DNA from: Pseudevernia furfuracea
Taxonomy: Eukaryota; Ascomycota; Lecanoromycetes; Lecanorales; Parmeliaceae
Length of the DNA: 64,000 bases
Direction of reading: 5' to 3'
Assembly (NCBI GenBank): GCA_022315425.1
Contig: JAIUPT010000020.1
Location: 124,001-188,000 of the forward strand
Part shown: positions 46,791-58,567 of the stretch, piece by piece
Layout: the number at the start of each line of letters is the position of its first letter
How positions within the stretch are numbered: the stretch's first letter is position 1
Made by a program: the position numbers and the translations under genes
The notes under the pieces: generated by a model
Told to the model about the DNA's origin: nothing
Database searches by the model: none
Seen by the model: only the letters and a program-made list of their open reading frames with translations

Positions 46791-49700
46791 TCATTTTGGA
46801 ATTCCATCCATTCGTTTCCCATGGAACTTCTGCCCTTGTGCTCGTTGGCTTCCGTAAGCTCTCCTTCCCTCTTTCTTCTTATCTCTGCTCATGCTTGCTC
46901 CCAACGTGATGTCAACGCGTGGAGGTGTGGAGAAGCCGAAACTCTTTGCCACCTTAATGAGGTCGAGCTTGTGAACATCAAAGATAGACCTCAGACTGTG
47001 AGAGGCGTATGCCATTAGATAGGATCGGTAGCCATCTTTGGCCGACTACAAATACAAACTATCAGTTTTCGGACCCAGGAGAAACGAAAAGGAGACCTTA
47101 CTTTGTTGAGGTAGTAGTTTTGGTTGATCAACTTCTCCAGTTGACTTTGTATTGAAAATATTCGGTTTGCCGGGAATTCAAACTCCACTAACGGTACCCT
47201 TGCGTCTTTGAGGTGTTTCAGGAAGCCTACCTCTGAAGGCTGCAGAAATAAGAGGCTTTTGCCTTTACCATCCGACTAGGTTGAGGTTGCGAAGTTAGTA
47301 TTGCCTCTCTGAAAGGGTGTATCGAGCCTTGAAACATGTTTCGAGAGTAAAAAACCTCTCAACACAAGGAAATGTAGAGCTCGAGTACATACCCCTCGTG
47401 CTGTTCGTCCGACCCGATGTATATAATCTGATCAAAATCAATAACATCTTGCAGGAAGAGGTCAATGCATCCATACCTCTCGGATCGTCTGGAGGGTCAA
47501 ATTGGACAATCCAATCAACAGCAGGTATCTGTGCCGAAATCAGCTTCGAGTGTGTAGTTGTCATTGCTTCAACCCACATCAAGCCCTCTCGCAGCTACAT
47601 CTGTTGCGATCAATGTTCCTTTGGTTGCATTGCTGGTCGGCATTAATTGAATGTTTGGGAGGAAGATATGCTTGCTATGTTGCTCACCAAAACTCAAAGA
47701 ATGTGTTTGTTCGCTTGACCTGTTTCTGTTTGCCGTGGAGATCCAGACTGGTGATGCGTTAGTCAGTGAGGCAGAAGGCCTCGGAAGAGGGTAATGCTTG
47801 CACTGGAAGATCAATATAGTTGAGCAGCTCCGAGTGGTCTGATGGCAGCAGATGTTTAGTTGAAGAACCGTAACGGGCAGGAGGGGAGACGGTACATTTC
47901 ACACAATTACAGCTCGAGAAGAAAACTATGCACTTTTTGTTCTTGATTGGACCTATCAGTACGAAGGTGAACAAGTCTCCCAAAAGTCATGATGACATAC
48001 CTTTTGGCGCTTCAAGAATGAGAAAAGGAGGAGGAAGCGTTTATCTGAGTCGCAGATAATGTATCCCTGCTCCAATCCTTCTACTGTTGAATGTTCCTTG
48101 GTGTTGTCAACGTTGATATAAAGTGGTCCAGGTCGGAGTGAGATTCTCGCTAGGTCCTCGACTTTGGTAGTCTGCGTTGCAGAAAAAAGCATTGTTTGCC
48201 GCTCGTCCTTCGGGAGAATCTTGATGATTTGTCTCATCTGCAAGCACATCATTAGTTCATCATAAAGTCTTGTCGTGAGGAACATCCATTACCTCGTCTT
48301 CGAACCCAACTTCAAGTATTCCTATTTGCAGGTTAGTATAGCTTGACCCAGCGCTCCAAAGGCAAGGTGCAGGAATGTCGTGTGTAAACCTACGATCTGC
48401 CTGGATAAATATTCCATATTAGCACTGCCTGTTCAAGAAAGACTTCCGAGCCATGAGACAAATTGTGAGGAGCGAACACTCCTTAGACATGTCTCAAGGC
48501 TCAATATCGAGGTCGGATGAGGAATTGCGGATTACGAAAAACTTACCTCGTCAATCACTAATGCTCTAATGTGGCTATACACAAATGAAGGTGTGTTCTG
48601 GAATTGTTAGCAGCTGGGCCAAAAAACCAAGCCCCGAGAGTGTCCGCGCTTGACACAGGCACCCTACAGTTTAGGCCTATATCTTACAATTAGGTGGTCT
48701 AGTAGACGCCCAGGCGTGGCACTGCCAGGAACAATTAGTCCTGACCCAGAAAACATTTCGGGGCAAAGCGAGTAGAGTACATGATGAGGTTAATTCCCTT
48801 CGCAATTTTCTCGGCTTCGGCGCGTCGAGAAGCGCCTCCCATTATGATTCCGTACCTTTATAATATAAGTCACTTTAAAAAATCTTAATATGATCTGTAT
48901 GAGGACTTACGTTTGACTATGATTTGCCATCAATTCACGCGCAACGCCGAATATCTGCAGGGCAAGCTCTCGTGTCGGTGCGACCACAATGACTCCAGTT
49001 CCATTTCTATGTCAATCAGCCTGACTCGTAGACACAAGTACACCTCCGTCGTACCTGGGCTTGAACTTTAATGCACTCAGCATTTCGACCGCACTATCCC
49101 ACCTCGGAATCAGCATGTCTCCATCGGAACGCAGCTTCGGGTACAAGGCAGGTGGTGAGAGTTGTATCGAAGGGAAGGGATCATGCATCAGGACAAAAGC
49201 CAAAAAAATAAGCCATACGGAATTAGAAATGCCAGCGTTTTCCCGGAGCCGGTTTTTGCTGCGCCGAGAACATCTCTACCAGCCAGCAACGGCGGTATTC
49301 CTCTCTGTTGTATCTCCGTCATCTTCTCAAACTTCATGTCTGCTATGGCGTGCATCGTCTTGCTCGACAGGTTCAGGTCCTTGAAGCTTTGGGGGTCAGA
49401 GCCTGTAGACGGTAATGATAAAGCCGAGGCGGATGGCAGGTCCATGTCTGTAGGAGCATCTTTCCCGTTCGCAATCATGGTCGCAAGAATATCTTCTTCC
49501 GCTGCCCCCAGCTCTGATGAAGCATCGTCGACCTCGTTTTCGTTTCCAGGAGCTTCACCGGAGGCCAGCACAGCTGTCTCGTCTTGCTCCTCTCCCATCT
49601 CTTGCTCCTCTTGCCGCTCTTCCACTGGGGCACCTTCCACAGCATTCACCTTCCTGGGACCACCAGCAACAGGGTTTGACGACAAATTTTCCTCCAGCGG

Positions 49701-49886
49701 ATCGGCTTTATCCTGATGTATACGCTTCTTTTTCCTTTTCTCGTGAGGCTCAGACTTCACGGTCCCGTTGACGGAAGGAAGGACATTCCGAGCCTCGTTT
49801 GCTTGAGTCCGAGGTACTTCGGCCTCTACCACCTCCCTGGCATGCTTGCGCTTTCGCTTCTTCGATTTGAGATCAGTGCTCTCCAT
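46791..49886 (-). CDS. HAS1: ATP-dependent RNA helicase HAS1 (DEAD box), 17 exons
   Basis: Nucleolar DEAD-box helicase of 60S/40S ribosome biogenesis. Exons, 5' to 3': 49886-49219, 49093-49055, 49006-48911, 48855-48781, 48721-48688, 48597-48547, 48400-48394, 48321-48293, 48237-48001, 47941-47896, 47838-47802, 47747-47688, 47632-47578, 47528-47477, 47427-47393, 47275-47102, 47045-46791; 649 residues, all phases consistent. Motifs: Q motif EKMTEIQQRGIPPLL, Walker A AKTGSGKT, PTRELALQ, TPGR, DEAD (IDEADR), SAT (LFSATQ), ATDVAARGLD and HRVGRTARG, then the Has1 C-terminal block. A lysine- and acid-rich N-terminal extension of about 170 residues is typical. Exon 7 is only 7 bases and encodes the AD of DEAD. 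Intron 47748-47801 is GC-AG. Confidence 0.95.
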
Positions 49887-51166
49887 GTCGTAGAATTTCG
49901 TATTGTATTAAGTTACTGATTCTCTAGGTCTTGACAGAATTTAGAAGTTCCTGTCTCCGCGCTAGTAAAATTTAAGCGAGTAGCTAGCGGGCTCGGCGGG
50001 CTCGCGGGGAAGTATCTCGGAGATTCCTCATCTTCAATGTTTGCGCCGTTGTATCCGGTCAATATTAAATGAGAACATTTCGTGAAATCATAGAGCTACG
50101 GCTATCAATAACAGGCCAATGCTACGGGTGCATAGGAGTCGAGCTGCGGCTACATTGGTAAATGGTGAAGGGGAGTCATCCAGAGATCACTTAGCAGCGT
50201 GTACAAGTATGCTGCTCTCAATCTCGAGCACTCGGAGGGAAAAAAGTCTTGTGAGGAGACTTTCTTTGTCCGAGAGCCTTAGCAATCTCGAGGATTACCA
50301 GAACAGTGAGAGTCAAGACTGGCTGTTTGGCACAAGGGAAGCTTCTCCAGGGACTGCCACTACATCATCGTCCTTGATGAGAATAAAGGAAGTCAACGCT
50401 AAAGAACTTCCCACCAGACAACAATGATAGATCAAAGGACACATTTTGTTAGTAGCGTACTGGATTTTAAAGCCGTTCAAGGAAATGAGGCCAGCATCGG
50501 CATATCCACGTAGCACTACCTTATGTATAGATATGTTCCACTCGCAGTTACTGCACACTTGGAGACGTGTTATCCGAGCTCTGTCGATGACCATACCTAG
50601 ATAATAATAATGGTAAATTAAATCTAATATTAATGACCATTTATATGTACGCGTAACCCTAAGGCAGGTCCCCTGAAATGGAACTTCGCGCTAAAGCCCG
50701 CCTCCCTGCCCGGCTGACATTATTCCACCCTCATGCTGTCTTCAACAAAGCATCACCAACTCTCTTCCTCATTCATGAAATTATTCCATTGCAGTCACAC
50801 TCCCGAACACATTTCCTCCAATGATTTCTTCAAGCTGAGGTCACACGAACAATCAACGCAGTGATCCGGAGACACCCATTGTCCCTGGACAGCCTTGCCA
50901 CTCGCTCAATTTCCTTGTTTCTATTTTGGTCGTCGCAGCGACAACCACCGAATCCTGCTCAAATCATCAACTATCACCACACCTCATTCTCTCCTCGATC
51001 AGATCAGATAGCGCTTTATTTAGAGAAACATCACTTCGCTAGAGTAGTCCTCTCGATACCTGGCGCGGCTGCGCAACCCGATCTCGCACACCGCACTTAA
51101 GTGCAACCAAGCGCCTCTATATTCACGCCTTGAACGCTTGGATCCTCTACTTCAGCACATAATATT
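49887..51166. other. Divergent promoter region between HAS1 and Flc-like gene
   Basis: 1.28 kb between two genes transcribed away from each other. The right part is pyrimidine-rich, as expected for the Flc-like gene leader. No gene is supported; the frame at 50119-50427 has no recognisable features. Confidence 0.5.
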
Positions 51167-53538
51167 ATGCGTCTCCCATCATTTTCGAAGCCAGCATGGC
51201 CTTTCCTCGCCACAATAGTCTCTTTGGCGACTTTGGCATCACCGATGAGATTAATCGAGTCAGAATCCTTGAACCCTTGTCAAGCGAACTCGAGTTTTAC
51301 AGCGACATTATTCAATGTCGTCTTCACACCAGACAACAATAGTTTGGCCTTCAATATCCTCGGAGTCTCATCAATTTCAGGTTATGTCACTGCCGAGATC
51401 GATGTCATTGCTTACGGCTACACCGCTGTGAGGCAGACTTTGGACCCTTGCACGTCGAACTTGGAGGGCTTGTGTCCCATGAACACTGGTGTAATCGACA
51501 TCCAGTCGAACATTGACATTCCATCAAGCGTTCAGAAAGATATCCCTAGCATTGCATACGGTGTGCCAGACTTGGATGGTCTGGTCAAGGTCTACATCAA
51601 GAACAACGTGACTGGAGTCAGTGAAGCTTGTGTCGAAGCACAGCTCTCGAACGGAAAGACGGTCGACCAGAAAGGAGTTGGATGGACGACTGCGGTCATT
51701 GCTGGTCTAGCATTACTGGCTTCTGCGGTGACCTCGGGGCTAGGACATTCAAATACTGCAGCTCATGTGGCTGCAAATGCCCTGTCTCTGTTCGGCTTTT
51801 TCCAAGCTCAAGCCATTATCGGCATGACCGCTGTTCCTCTCCCACCAATCGTTGCTTCGTGGACCCAAAATTTTCAATGGAGCTTAGGAATTATCAAAGT
51901 CGGTTTTTTGGAATCAGTATGCACCTGGTATCAAAGGGCTACAGGAGGAACGCCATCAACGTTATTGTCAACTCTCAACACAGAGTCTGTCGAAGTCCAG
52001 AAGCGGTCTCTTAATGTGGGCAAGCATGTCATGCGTGCCGCTCATGCTTTGTCGAAAAGAGTCAATACTACCTCTCAGACAGCTTCAGCCGCAAAAGTGG
52101 TCATAGTCTCAGGCATCAAAAGGGTCGGATTTCGTGCGAAGATCGAAACCACTAACATTTTTTTGACGGGACTCATCTTCTTCATGATTTTCGTCTTCCT
52201 CACAGCCGTCTGTGTAATGCTATTTAAAGGCTTTTGCGAACTTGCTGTCAGGGCCGGATGGTTCAAGGGCGATAAATTCGAAGACTTCAGAACTGGATGG
52301 AAGATTGTGCTGAAGGGTATTTTGTTCCGTTTGGTAAGCCATGAGTCCCGTGTCCAACGACCCGACACTAATCACATTACTGTAGGTGCTCATTGGCTAT
52401 CCGCAAATCTGCATTCTGTGCCTTTGGGAGTTGACGCAGAGGGATTCGGCCGCGGAAGTCGTACTTGCATTATTCTTCTTCATTTCGATGAGCATCGCTC
52501 TTGGATGGGCTTCACTCAAGGTCTTCCGGATAGCCAAGCGATCAGTCACCATGCACAAGAACCCTGCTTACATTCTTTACTCCGACCCGTCCGCTCTCAA
52601 CAAATGGGGTTTCTTATATGTCCAATTCCGTGCGACCGCTTACTACTTCATCATGCCTAGTCTGGCTTACATTCTAATCAAGTCGTTGTTCATTGCCTTT
52701 GCCCAGAACAGCGGCGTTACTCAAGCCATTGCATTGGTCGTCATCGAGGCCGGCTTCCTCATTGGTGTCAGTATTCTCCGGCCATGGATGGACAAGAAGA
52801 CCAACGCGTTTAACATCTCCATCGCCGCCATCAACTTTGTCAACGCTATCTTCTTGTTAGTTTTCACCTCGGTCTTCAATCAGCCGGCAAGCTTATCCAC
52901 ACCCTATTTGACGTATTTTCATACTAATTACCAGACAGGGAATCGTTACTGGTGTAATGGGTGTCGTCTTCTTCGTATACAACGCTGCCTTTGCCTTAGT
53001 CCTCCTGTTGATGGTGCTTGTCGCTACGTGTTACGCTATATTCTCCAAGAATCCCGACACGAGATACCAGCCCATGCGAGACGATCGCGGCTCATTCATC
53101 AAGTCTCAGACTAATCTTAACACTGAGCTCGATGCCCTCGGTGTCACTGCCCGAGGAGACATGGCCCAGAAGGGTTTCTATGGTCGTGACCTCGATGATG
53201 ATGAAGATTCTTACTCGTCTGGGTCTGGAAAGATGGGTCATGACGCCGCGGGTGTACCTCTGCCGCCATCCACTGCCAACTCAAACCGAAACCCCAGCGT
53301 GCGAGACCCACCGCGTTCTCCCATTGATCCAAACATGCAGTACTTCCCCAGCGATGGCACTCCCCGCCATGGAGCGCCAATGTACAAAAGTGACAACTCG
53401 AGCTCTCGTCCTGGCGCCGATATGCCATTGATGGGAAGACAACGAGACCGGTCACCCTACCGCCCAAATACTGCGAGTGGTTACAGACAGCAGAATAATA
53501 CCAGTCCATGGCAGCGGGGTGCCGGTTACGATCATTGA
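51167..53538 (+). CDS. Flc/Pkd2-type TRP-like membrane protein
   Basis: Three exons, 51167-52333, 52386-52886 and 52939-53538; 755 residues. A signal peptide (PFLATIVSLATLASP) precedes an extracellular ML-like domain with paired cysteines (SLNPCQANSSF, TLDPCTSNLEGLCPM). Roughly nine to ten membrane segments follow, for example GWTTAVIAGLALLASAV, TNIFLTGLIFFMIFVF, VVLALFFFISMSIALGWASL and GVMGVVFFVYNAAFALVLLL. A disordered Ser/Pro/Asp-rich cytosolic tail closes it. This is the architecture of yeast FLC1-3 and S. pombe Pkd2, linked to calcium, FAD/haem handling and cell-wall integrity. The second intron (52887-52938) begins gcaagc: a GC-AG intron that joins VFNQP to GIVTGVMG exactly. The branch point tactaat is present. 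Confidence 0.88.
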
Positions 53539-53898
53539 GGACTACTTTACGGCCACGGCGTCAAAGCATATAATAAATATTGATAATCTTGCCCCCATGA
53601 CTATCTTATGACCCCACTATGGTCGAAGGGTGGAGTCTGAGTGTCTCTTTAACAGCACAGGAGTGCTTCCGCACGGTTTTGGCACATGATGGGCTCGAGA
53701 TAGCTTTTGTGGGGACGGCATTTGTACAACCCGGCGCTTTGCAAAAAGAACTAGCATTCGGCGAGTTGACGAGAGTAAGCCACGGTGTATGTGGACGTGT
53801 GGTTAGTTAGTCAATGTAGATAGTCAAAATTAACTTCGTTTAACCGTTGAGCTCCATCGCGACTACCCATCTAGGGTACGCGATTTACTGTCATACCA
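53539..53898. other. Intergenic between convergent genes
   Basis: 3' flanks of the Flc-like gene (plus) and the NDUFAF2-like gene (minus). Nothing else is seen. Confidence 0.45.
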
Positions 53899-54562
53899 CT
53901 ATCTTTCCACAGGGCCAGGTCTCCAAGCTTCAGGCTGCCACCCTCTCTGCCGCGCCCATGGGTTCTCCTTCTCCTTCTCCTTCTCCTTCACCTGCTCACC
54001 CCTCTCCCTCTTTTCTCCCTCACTCCTTTTCTTCTCCACCACCTCCCCTTCACCCATCTTCTGGCCCTCCTCCCACCTCTTCCCCACCGTCCCCTCCACC
54101 TCCCCATCTCCAACCCCCAACTCCAAATTCCCCCTCCTCGGCTTATCAAGCACCGACGGCTTGGCAGCCCATCTCGCATCCGCCGCAGCAGCCAATTGCT
54201 TCAGGTCCCGTTGGCGCTGGACATCCTGTATCTGTTCTGGTAGTGAAGGGGGAGTAGGGCGAGTGCCGCGGAGCCATTGATGCCAACTTGGGGAGATTTC
54301 AATGTCGGAGTAGGGGATCGCGGGGTTGTTTTGGAGGATGCGGCGAGGGCGTGTGAAGGCGAGGCTAGGCTTGAAGTACCAGAAGGTGTTGCCGTTGAGG
54401 TCGGTGCCTGTAGTCAAATGTCAGTAAAGTGTTTGGAGCAGCAGGCGCCGCTCTGAAGGGTGGGGAGAATGTACCTGCTAGCCAGCGTCGCCGCCAAGGG
54501 AGTTTGAGCGTCTTCCATTTTCGCCATATTGCAGTGAAAGGAGATGAAGAAGGTGCAGACAT
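53899..54562 (-). CDS. NDUFAF2/B17.2L-like mitochondrial complex I assembly factor
   Basis: Two exons, 54562-54475 and 54407-53899, with a 67-base intron; 198 residues. The NDUFA12-superfamily core is clear: AIWRKWKTLKLPWRRRWLAG joined by the splice to TDLNGNTFWYFK, then RRILQNNPAIPYSDIEISP and SWHQWLRGTRPTPPSLPEQI. In Neurospora the corresponding protein (13.4L) and in mammals NDUFAF2 act as matrix chaperones in complex I assembly. The C-terminal 70 residues are extremely Glu/Lys/Arg-rich. This makes the plus strand CT-rich at 53960-54130 and creates a spurious Pro/Ser ORF there. Its start lies 324 bases from the divergent calponin-family gene. Confidence 0.82.
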
Positions 54563-54886
54563 TCGGCCTTGGAATGATGGGCGTTGCTGGAATCCTCGTT
54601 CGATATCAAAATGTCAAGCGGCGGCCCTCCCTCGTCATCTCGCCGCGCTAGCGTGTGTTTGAATCTGGGGAACACTGAGTTCAGCTTTGACACAGTCCAA
54701 ACATATATAGCTCGTTTGGATTCACTTTACAGATGAAAATAATTATGTACAGGCTTATAAATTAACAGTCGATCAAGACTTACGATCGTACGTACGAAGT
54801 CTAGCATCCTGACAAAAGTATCAACATCAGGCAGCATTCCAGCGTCCTGAGCGTATCGCAGACTTTATAGAGCAAAATCGAGAACC
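54563..54886. promoter_or_regulatory. Shared divergent promoter region
   Basis: 324 bases separate the start codons of the NDUFAF2-like gene (minus) and the calponin-family gene (plus), so both promoters must lie here or overlap the first exons. No specific site is identified. Confidence 0.45.
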
Positions 54887-57056
54887 ATGGCCTCAGTGTC
54901 TTCTCTTGACAAGGATATGCGGAATATCCGCTTGTCGAAGTACACCCCGCAAGCTGCCAACGAAGTGAGGACCTGGATCGAGGGTGTGCTTGGAGAGCGG
55001 TTGGCTGCTGGGGATCTGCTCGAGGCATTGAAAGATGGGATTACACTTTGCAAGTACGCAATGCGGTGATACGATGCATCTGGCAGTACTGAAGCTGATA
55101 CAAATTTGAAGGCTCGTCAATCTCGCCGCCCCACCAGGTGTACGCTTCAAAGACTCTTCTATGCCCTTTGTCCAGATGGAGAACATCTCTCACTTTCTGC
55201 GCGCCTGCCAATCGCCTCCTTTGAATCTACAGTCACACGATATCTTCCAGACCGTCGATCTCTATGAGTCAAAAGACCCTGCCCAGGTACTACAGTGTAT
55301 ATCCTCTTTCAGCCGAAGAGCCCATGCCGTACAGCCAAGCAAATTTTCGAATGTCATAGGAGGGGATAAGAGCAAGATTGGTATCGTCAGCCCGCAGAGT
55401 ACCGGAGGGTTTTCCGCAGCAAGATATGGGCGACCTCGAGGCATCAGCAATTCGAGCGAGGCTAGCTCAGCAACTTCCCACCAGGCTTCACACCAGGCGT
55501 CACAAGCAGTAGGCGGACGAGGTAGTCCTTCAATTTCTGATACGTACGCTGAAAAGTCTGTCAATGGCGGTCTACCAGCTTCGTCTTCCGGAGGCGTCAG
55601 TAGCTGGAGCAAAAAAGGTGATGAGGGTGCTACAACTCCCGCGTGGAACATCCATCAGTATGGGTATATGGGTGGTGCGAGTCAAGGAAATCAAGGAATA
55701 ACCTTTGGAGGCCGAAGACAGATTACTACACCAGCACCCAAGGTTCCGAGCTTAGCAGAGAAGGGGCGCAAGAGGCGTGAGCAAGAAGCAGAGGATGAGA
55801 AACTACGACTGCAAGCTGAGGAGGCTGAGCATAAGCGGCGTGTCGAACGTGAAGCTGAAGAAGAGAGGGAGAGGGTTGCTGAAGAGCAACGGTGGGAAGA
55901 AGAGACGGCACGAAAACGAGAGATAGAAAAGCGCCGAGTGGATGAGGAGAAACGTCGGTGGGACGAAGAAGAGAGAAAATGGAAAGAAGAGGAGGAGATA
56001 AGAGCGAGAGAAGAGGCAGAAGCTGAGGCTAGGACAGCAAAGCAGAGGCAAGGAAAACCCCAATCAAGACCACTGCTTCAGGGGCAGTACCTCAGCCAGT
56101 ACAAAGCGGAACAGCTGCAAAAGCCTTCGATGTCTGGCGGAGAAGATCCAGAGCGAACTGCGGAACGAGATCGAGTCAAGGAACTCGAGAGACAGCTGGC
56201 AGAAGCCAAGGAGCGTGAAGCAAAGTACGAGCGTGAGCGACAGGAGCGGCTGCAAGCAAATCAAGCTCGAGACCAAGAGAGGACCTCACGGCCAAGTGAA
56301 GATGTAGGCCAAGATCGCCCTCAAAGCATAAGTCGAACGGCACCGTCCCATTCGCACCAGGACAGTGGCGACTCGTGGAGGGAGGACGAGCGTGACTATC
56401 TGAAGAAAGAATGGTCAAATCACAAGACTGAGCCAGCTCCGCCACCACAGCCTCCCAGACCTCTTCCAACAATGCGAGACCTTCCACCACAGCAGCCTCC
56501 GCGCCCCCTTCCAACCTTTGATGGACCACCACAGCAACCACCTCGACCCCTTCCAACCCCTCAAGCATCATCACCAGTTCCGCAACGAACAGCCGAGCTC
56601 TCACCAACACCTTCACCGCCACCAATCTCATCCCTCCCACCACGGCCTCTCCCAAATCCAGCAGCCTACGCCTCCAGTCCCCGCCAACCCTCCCCCCAAC
56701 GCAAGTCACCGTTCGCAAGACCTGCATCACCTGCCATCTCCACACCAACTCCACAGTCGAAACCCGCAACTACAATAACCAAGAAGCCACCCTTCGCAAA
56801 ACCATCTTCTCTGCTCTCTCGTGAGATGGAACTCGATCGTCTCCGCCAGCAGGAATGGGAAGAAGCGCAGAAAGTGACCAAGGCGGCTGCTGCATCGGAA
56901 GTGAAAGAGGGAGGTGTGGGGCCTGGCGACGGTAGTTGGGATGTGAACCAGTACGGGTATTTGGGCGGAGATAGTCAGAATAGGGGTGGAGCGGGGATAG
57001 GATTCGGAGCGAGACGTCAGATCATTGGGCCTAGGGATCCACCCGGGAAGCCGTGA
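54887..57056 (+). CDS. Calponin-family actin-binding protein with coiled coil and Pro-rich tail
   Basis: Two exons, 54887-55053 and 55112-57056; 703 residues. An N-terminal single calponin-homology domain spans about residues 10-130 (AANEVRTWIEGVLGERLAAG, LKDGITLCKLVNLAAPPGVR, MENISHFLRACQ). Two calponin-like repeats follow, far apart: WNIHQYGYMGGASQGNQGI with FGGRRQI mid-protein, and WDVNQYGYLGGDSQ with IGFGARRQI at the extreme C-terminus. Between them lie about 150 residues of E/R-rich coiled coil (AEEAEHKRRVEREAEEERER) and a Pro-rich region with PPQPPRPLPT repeats that could bind SH3 or profilin. Yeast Scp1 and S. pombe Stg1 are short relatives that bundle actin. The longer form here suggests a cortical actin organiser, by inference. 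Confidence 0.85.
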
Positions 57057-57450
57057 AAGGCTCTAATGGATTATGAAAGGGATATGGGTTATGAAAAGCC
57101 AACGAGCAAGCGTGATTTGAAATTGGTTTGGATGTTTCGACACCCGTGCATCGATAGCTTTGCTAGCATAACTATGCTAGCCACCAGCCTTTCCATCAAG
57201 TATCTCACAGCTTTTGGTCTATGCATAGCAGCCTTGCCCTCATGCTGTGTACAACAGCCCGATCCTGGGTATTATGCAACCAAAGCACGGCTTTCGCTCC
57301 CCAGCCTTGCTAGAAGCACTTTTGCAAAGTAAAGGAGAGTAGGTAGATCCATCACATGAATCTTCCCCCTCTCCTCCCGCCCCCCATGACCGTCCTAGCG
57401 CAGTCTCTTCGCCCAGAGATTCCCCTGTCAAGCACTCATACTCCGCGCGA
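57057..57450. other. Intergenic between convergent genes
   Basis: 3' flanks of the calponin-family gene and U1-C. Nothing supported. Confidence 0.45.
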
Positions 57451-58324
57451 CTACCGTCCCCCCGGGAACGGCGGCATTCCCTGCGGAGGAGGAAACCCGC
57501 CCTGCGGCGGACTCATCGACTGCCCCGGTCCACCCATCGGCGGCGGTGGGAACCCTTGGAAGTTCGGCGGCATGCCTCCCGGAGGCGGAAACGGCATTCC
57601 ACCCGGCACGCCGGGCATCGGTGGACCATTGCCCGCGGGCGAACCGGAAGGCGGGAAAGGTGGGAAAGGAGGCATGCCGCGCCCGCCCGGAGGGGGGATG
57701 AAGCCTGGCGGAGGACCGCCGGCACCGCCGGGGCCGGGCATGAAAGGTGGTGGTGGCATTCCTGCTGTGGGGAGAGAAGCGGGGATGGTTAGTATATATA
57801 CATATATTTTTTTTTTTGCAAACTTGGTAATCATGGCTTGGGATCGGGGGTGGTAGGATGTAGGGGGCATACCAGGGAAACCAAACGGCGGCGGAGGAAA
57901 GCCCTGCCCGCCCATCGGGGGACCGCCTTGTGGTGCGAGCATGGGATTCGCACCAGCTTGGCCTTCGGCGGCGTAGGAGGATGTGATGGAGTCGATGACC
58001 GATTGGGCTTTTTCGTGGCCGATTTCTGCAAAGTAGGGTTAGCATGGGTCTTGTTGCTATGTGGGGAATGGGAGGGTGGAAGGGGATGGGCATGGCAGGT
58101 ATACGTTGATAGTAGTCTAATACGTTCCGCTCGTGGTTTCGACCGCTGTTATGAGCTTTTCGAACGGACATGGAGTCGTGGGTGAGGTAGACGTCGCAGT
58201 AGTCGCCTGTGGAGTTAGCGTCTGGTATTGAGGAGTGAGGGAGGTAGAAAGCCTACAGAAGAGTGCATGGCGATTAGTGGAGTCAATCAAAGCTGTGGGA
58301 AAGGGAATACTTATATTTCGGCAT
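57451..58324 (-). CDS. YHC1: U1 small nuclear ribonucleoprotein C (U1-C)
   Basis: Exons 2-4 are clear: 58206-58105, 58025-57873 and 57764-57451. Exon 1 carries ATG at 58324 (ATGCCGAAAT...). About 192 residues. The matrin-type zinc finger reads CDYCDVYLTHDS then VRKAHNSGRNHERNVLDYYQ (C-x2-C...H-x5-H). It is followed by the family-specific QIGHEKAQSVIDSITSSYAA and a Pro/Gly/Met-rich tail. The protein stabilises U1 snRNA base-pairing with 5' splice sites in the nucleus. The first intron cannot be drawn with a GT donor in the required phase. The sequence after the ATG reads MPKYKYS in frame, while exon 2 needs one base to start TGC. An AT-AG intron (AAAT|ataagtatt...ccacag) fits best but would drop two tyrosines usually found after MPK. 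Confidence 0.85.
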
Positions 58325-58503
58325 GTTGGAAAGGGTTTGCGAGAGACCTGGAACTTTTATGGGTGTACGGTAGCAGCTGGAGTAAGTGGGTATAGTCTTT
58401 GAGGAAGGACAGTTTTGAGAGAGTGGGATTCTTAAGAGAGTAAAGTGTTCTTGGGATACTGAGGGAGTAGGGACTGTGATTGAATACAAACTTTGAGCTC
58501 GTA

Positions 58504-58567
58504 CGGAGGTCCGCACGCAAAGTCTTAAAAAGCGCTAGTAACAGCCCTAGCCCTACTCTCAGAAGGC
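58504..58567 (-). repeat. Dispersed ~60-bp element, copy B
   Basis: Reads cggaggtccgcacgcaaagt at its start, then gcgctagtaacagccct. It lies 180 bases upstream of the U1-C start codon. Strand given as that of the downstream gene. Confidence 0.7.

Noticed and set aside
53847..54257. Plus-strand Pro/Ser-rich ORF
   Set aside because: It is the antisense of the Glu/Lys-rich tail of the NDUFAF2-like protein.
57356..57856. Plus-strand Gly/Pro-rich ORF of 166 residues
   Set aside because: Antisense of the Pro/Gly/Met-rich tail of U1-C, whose zinc finger and splicing are clear.
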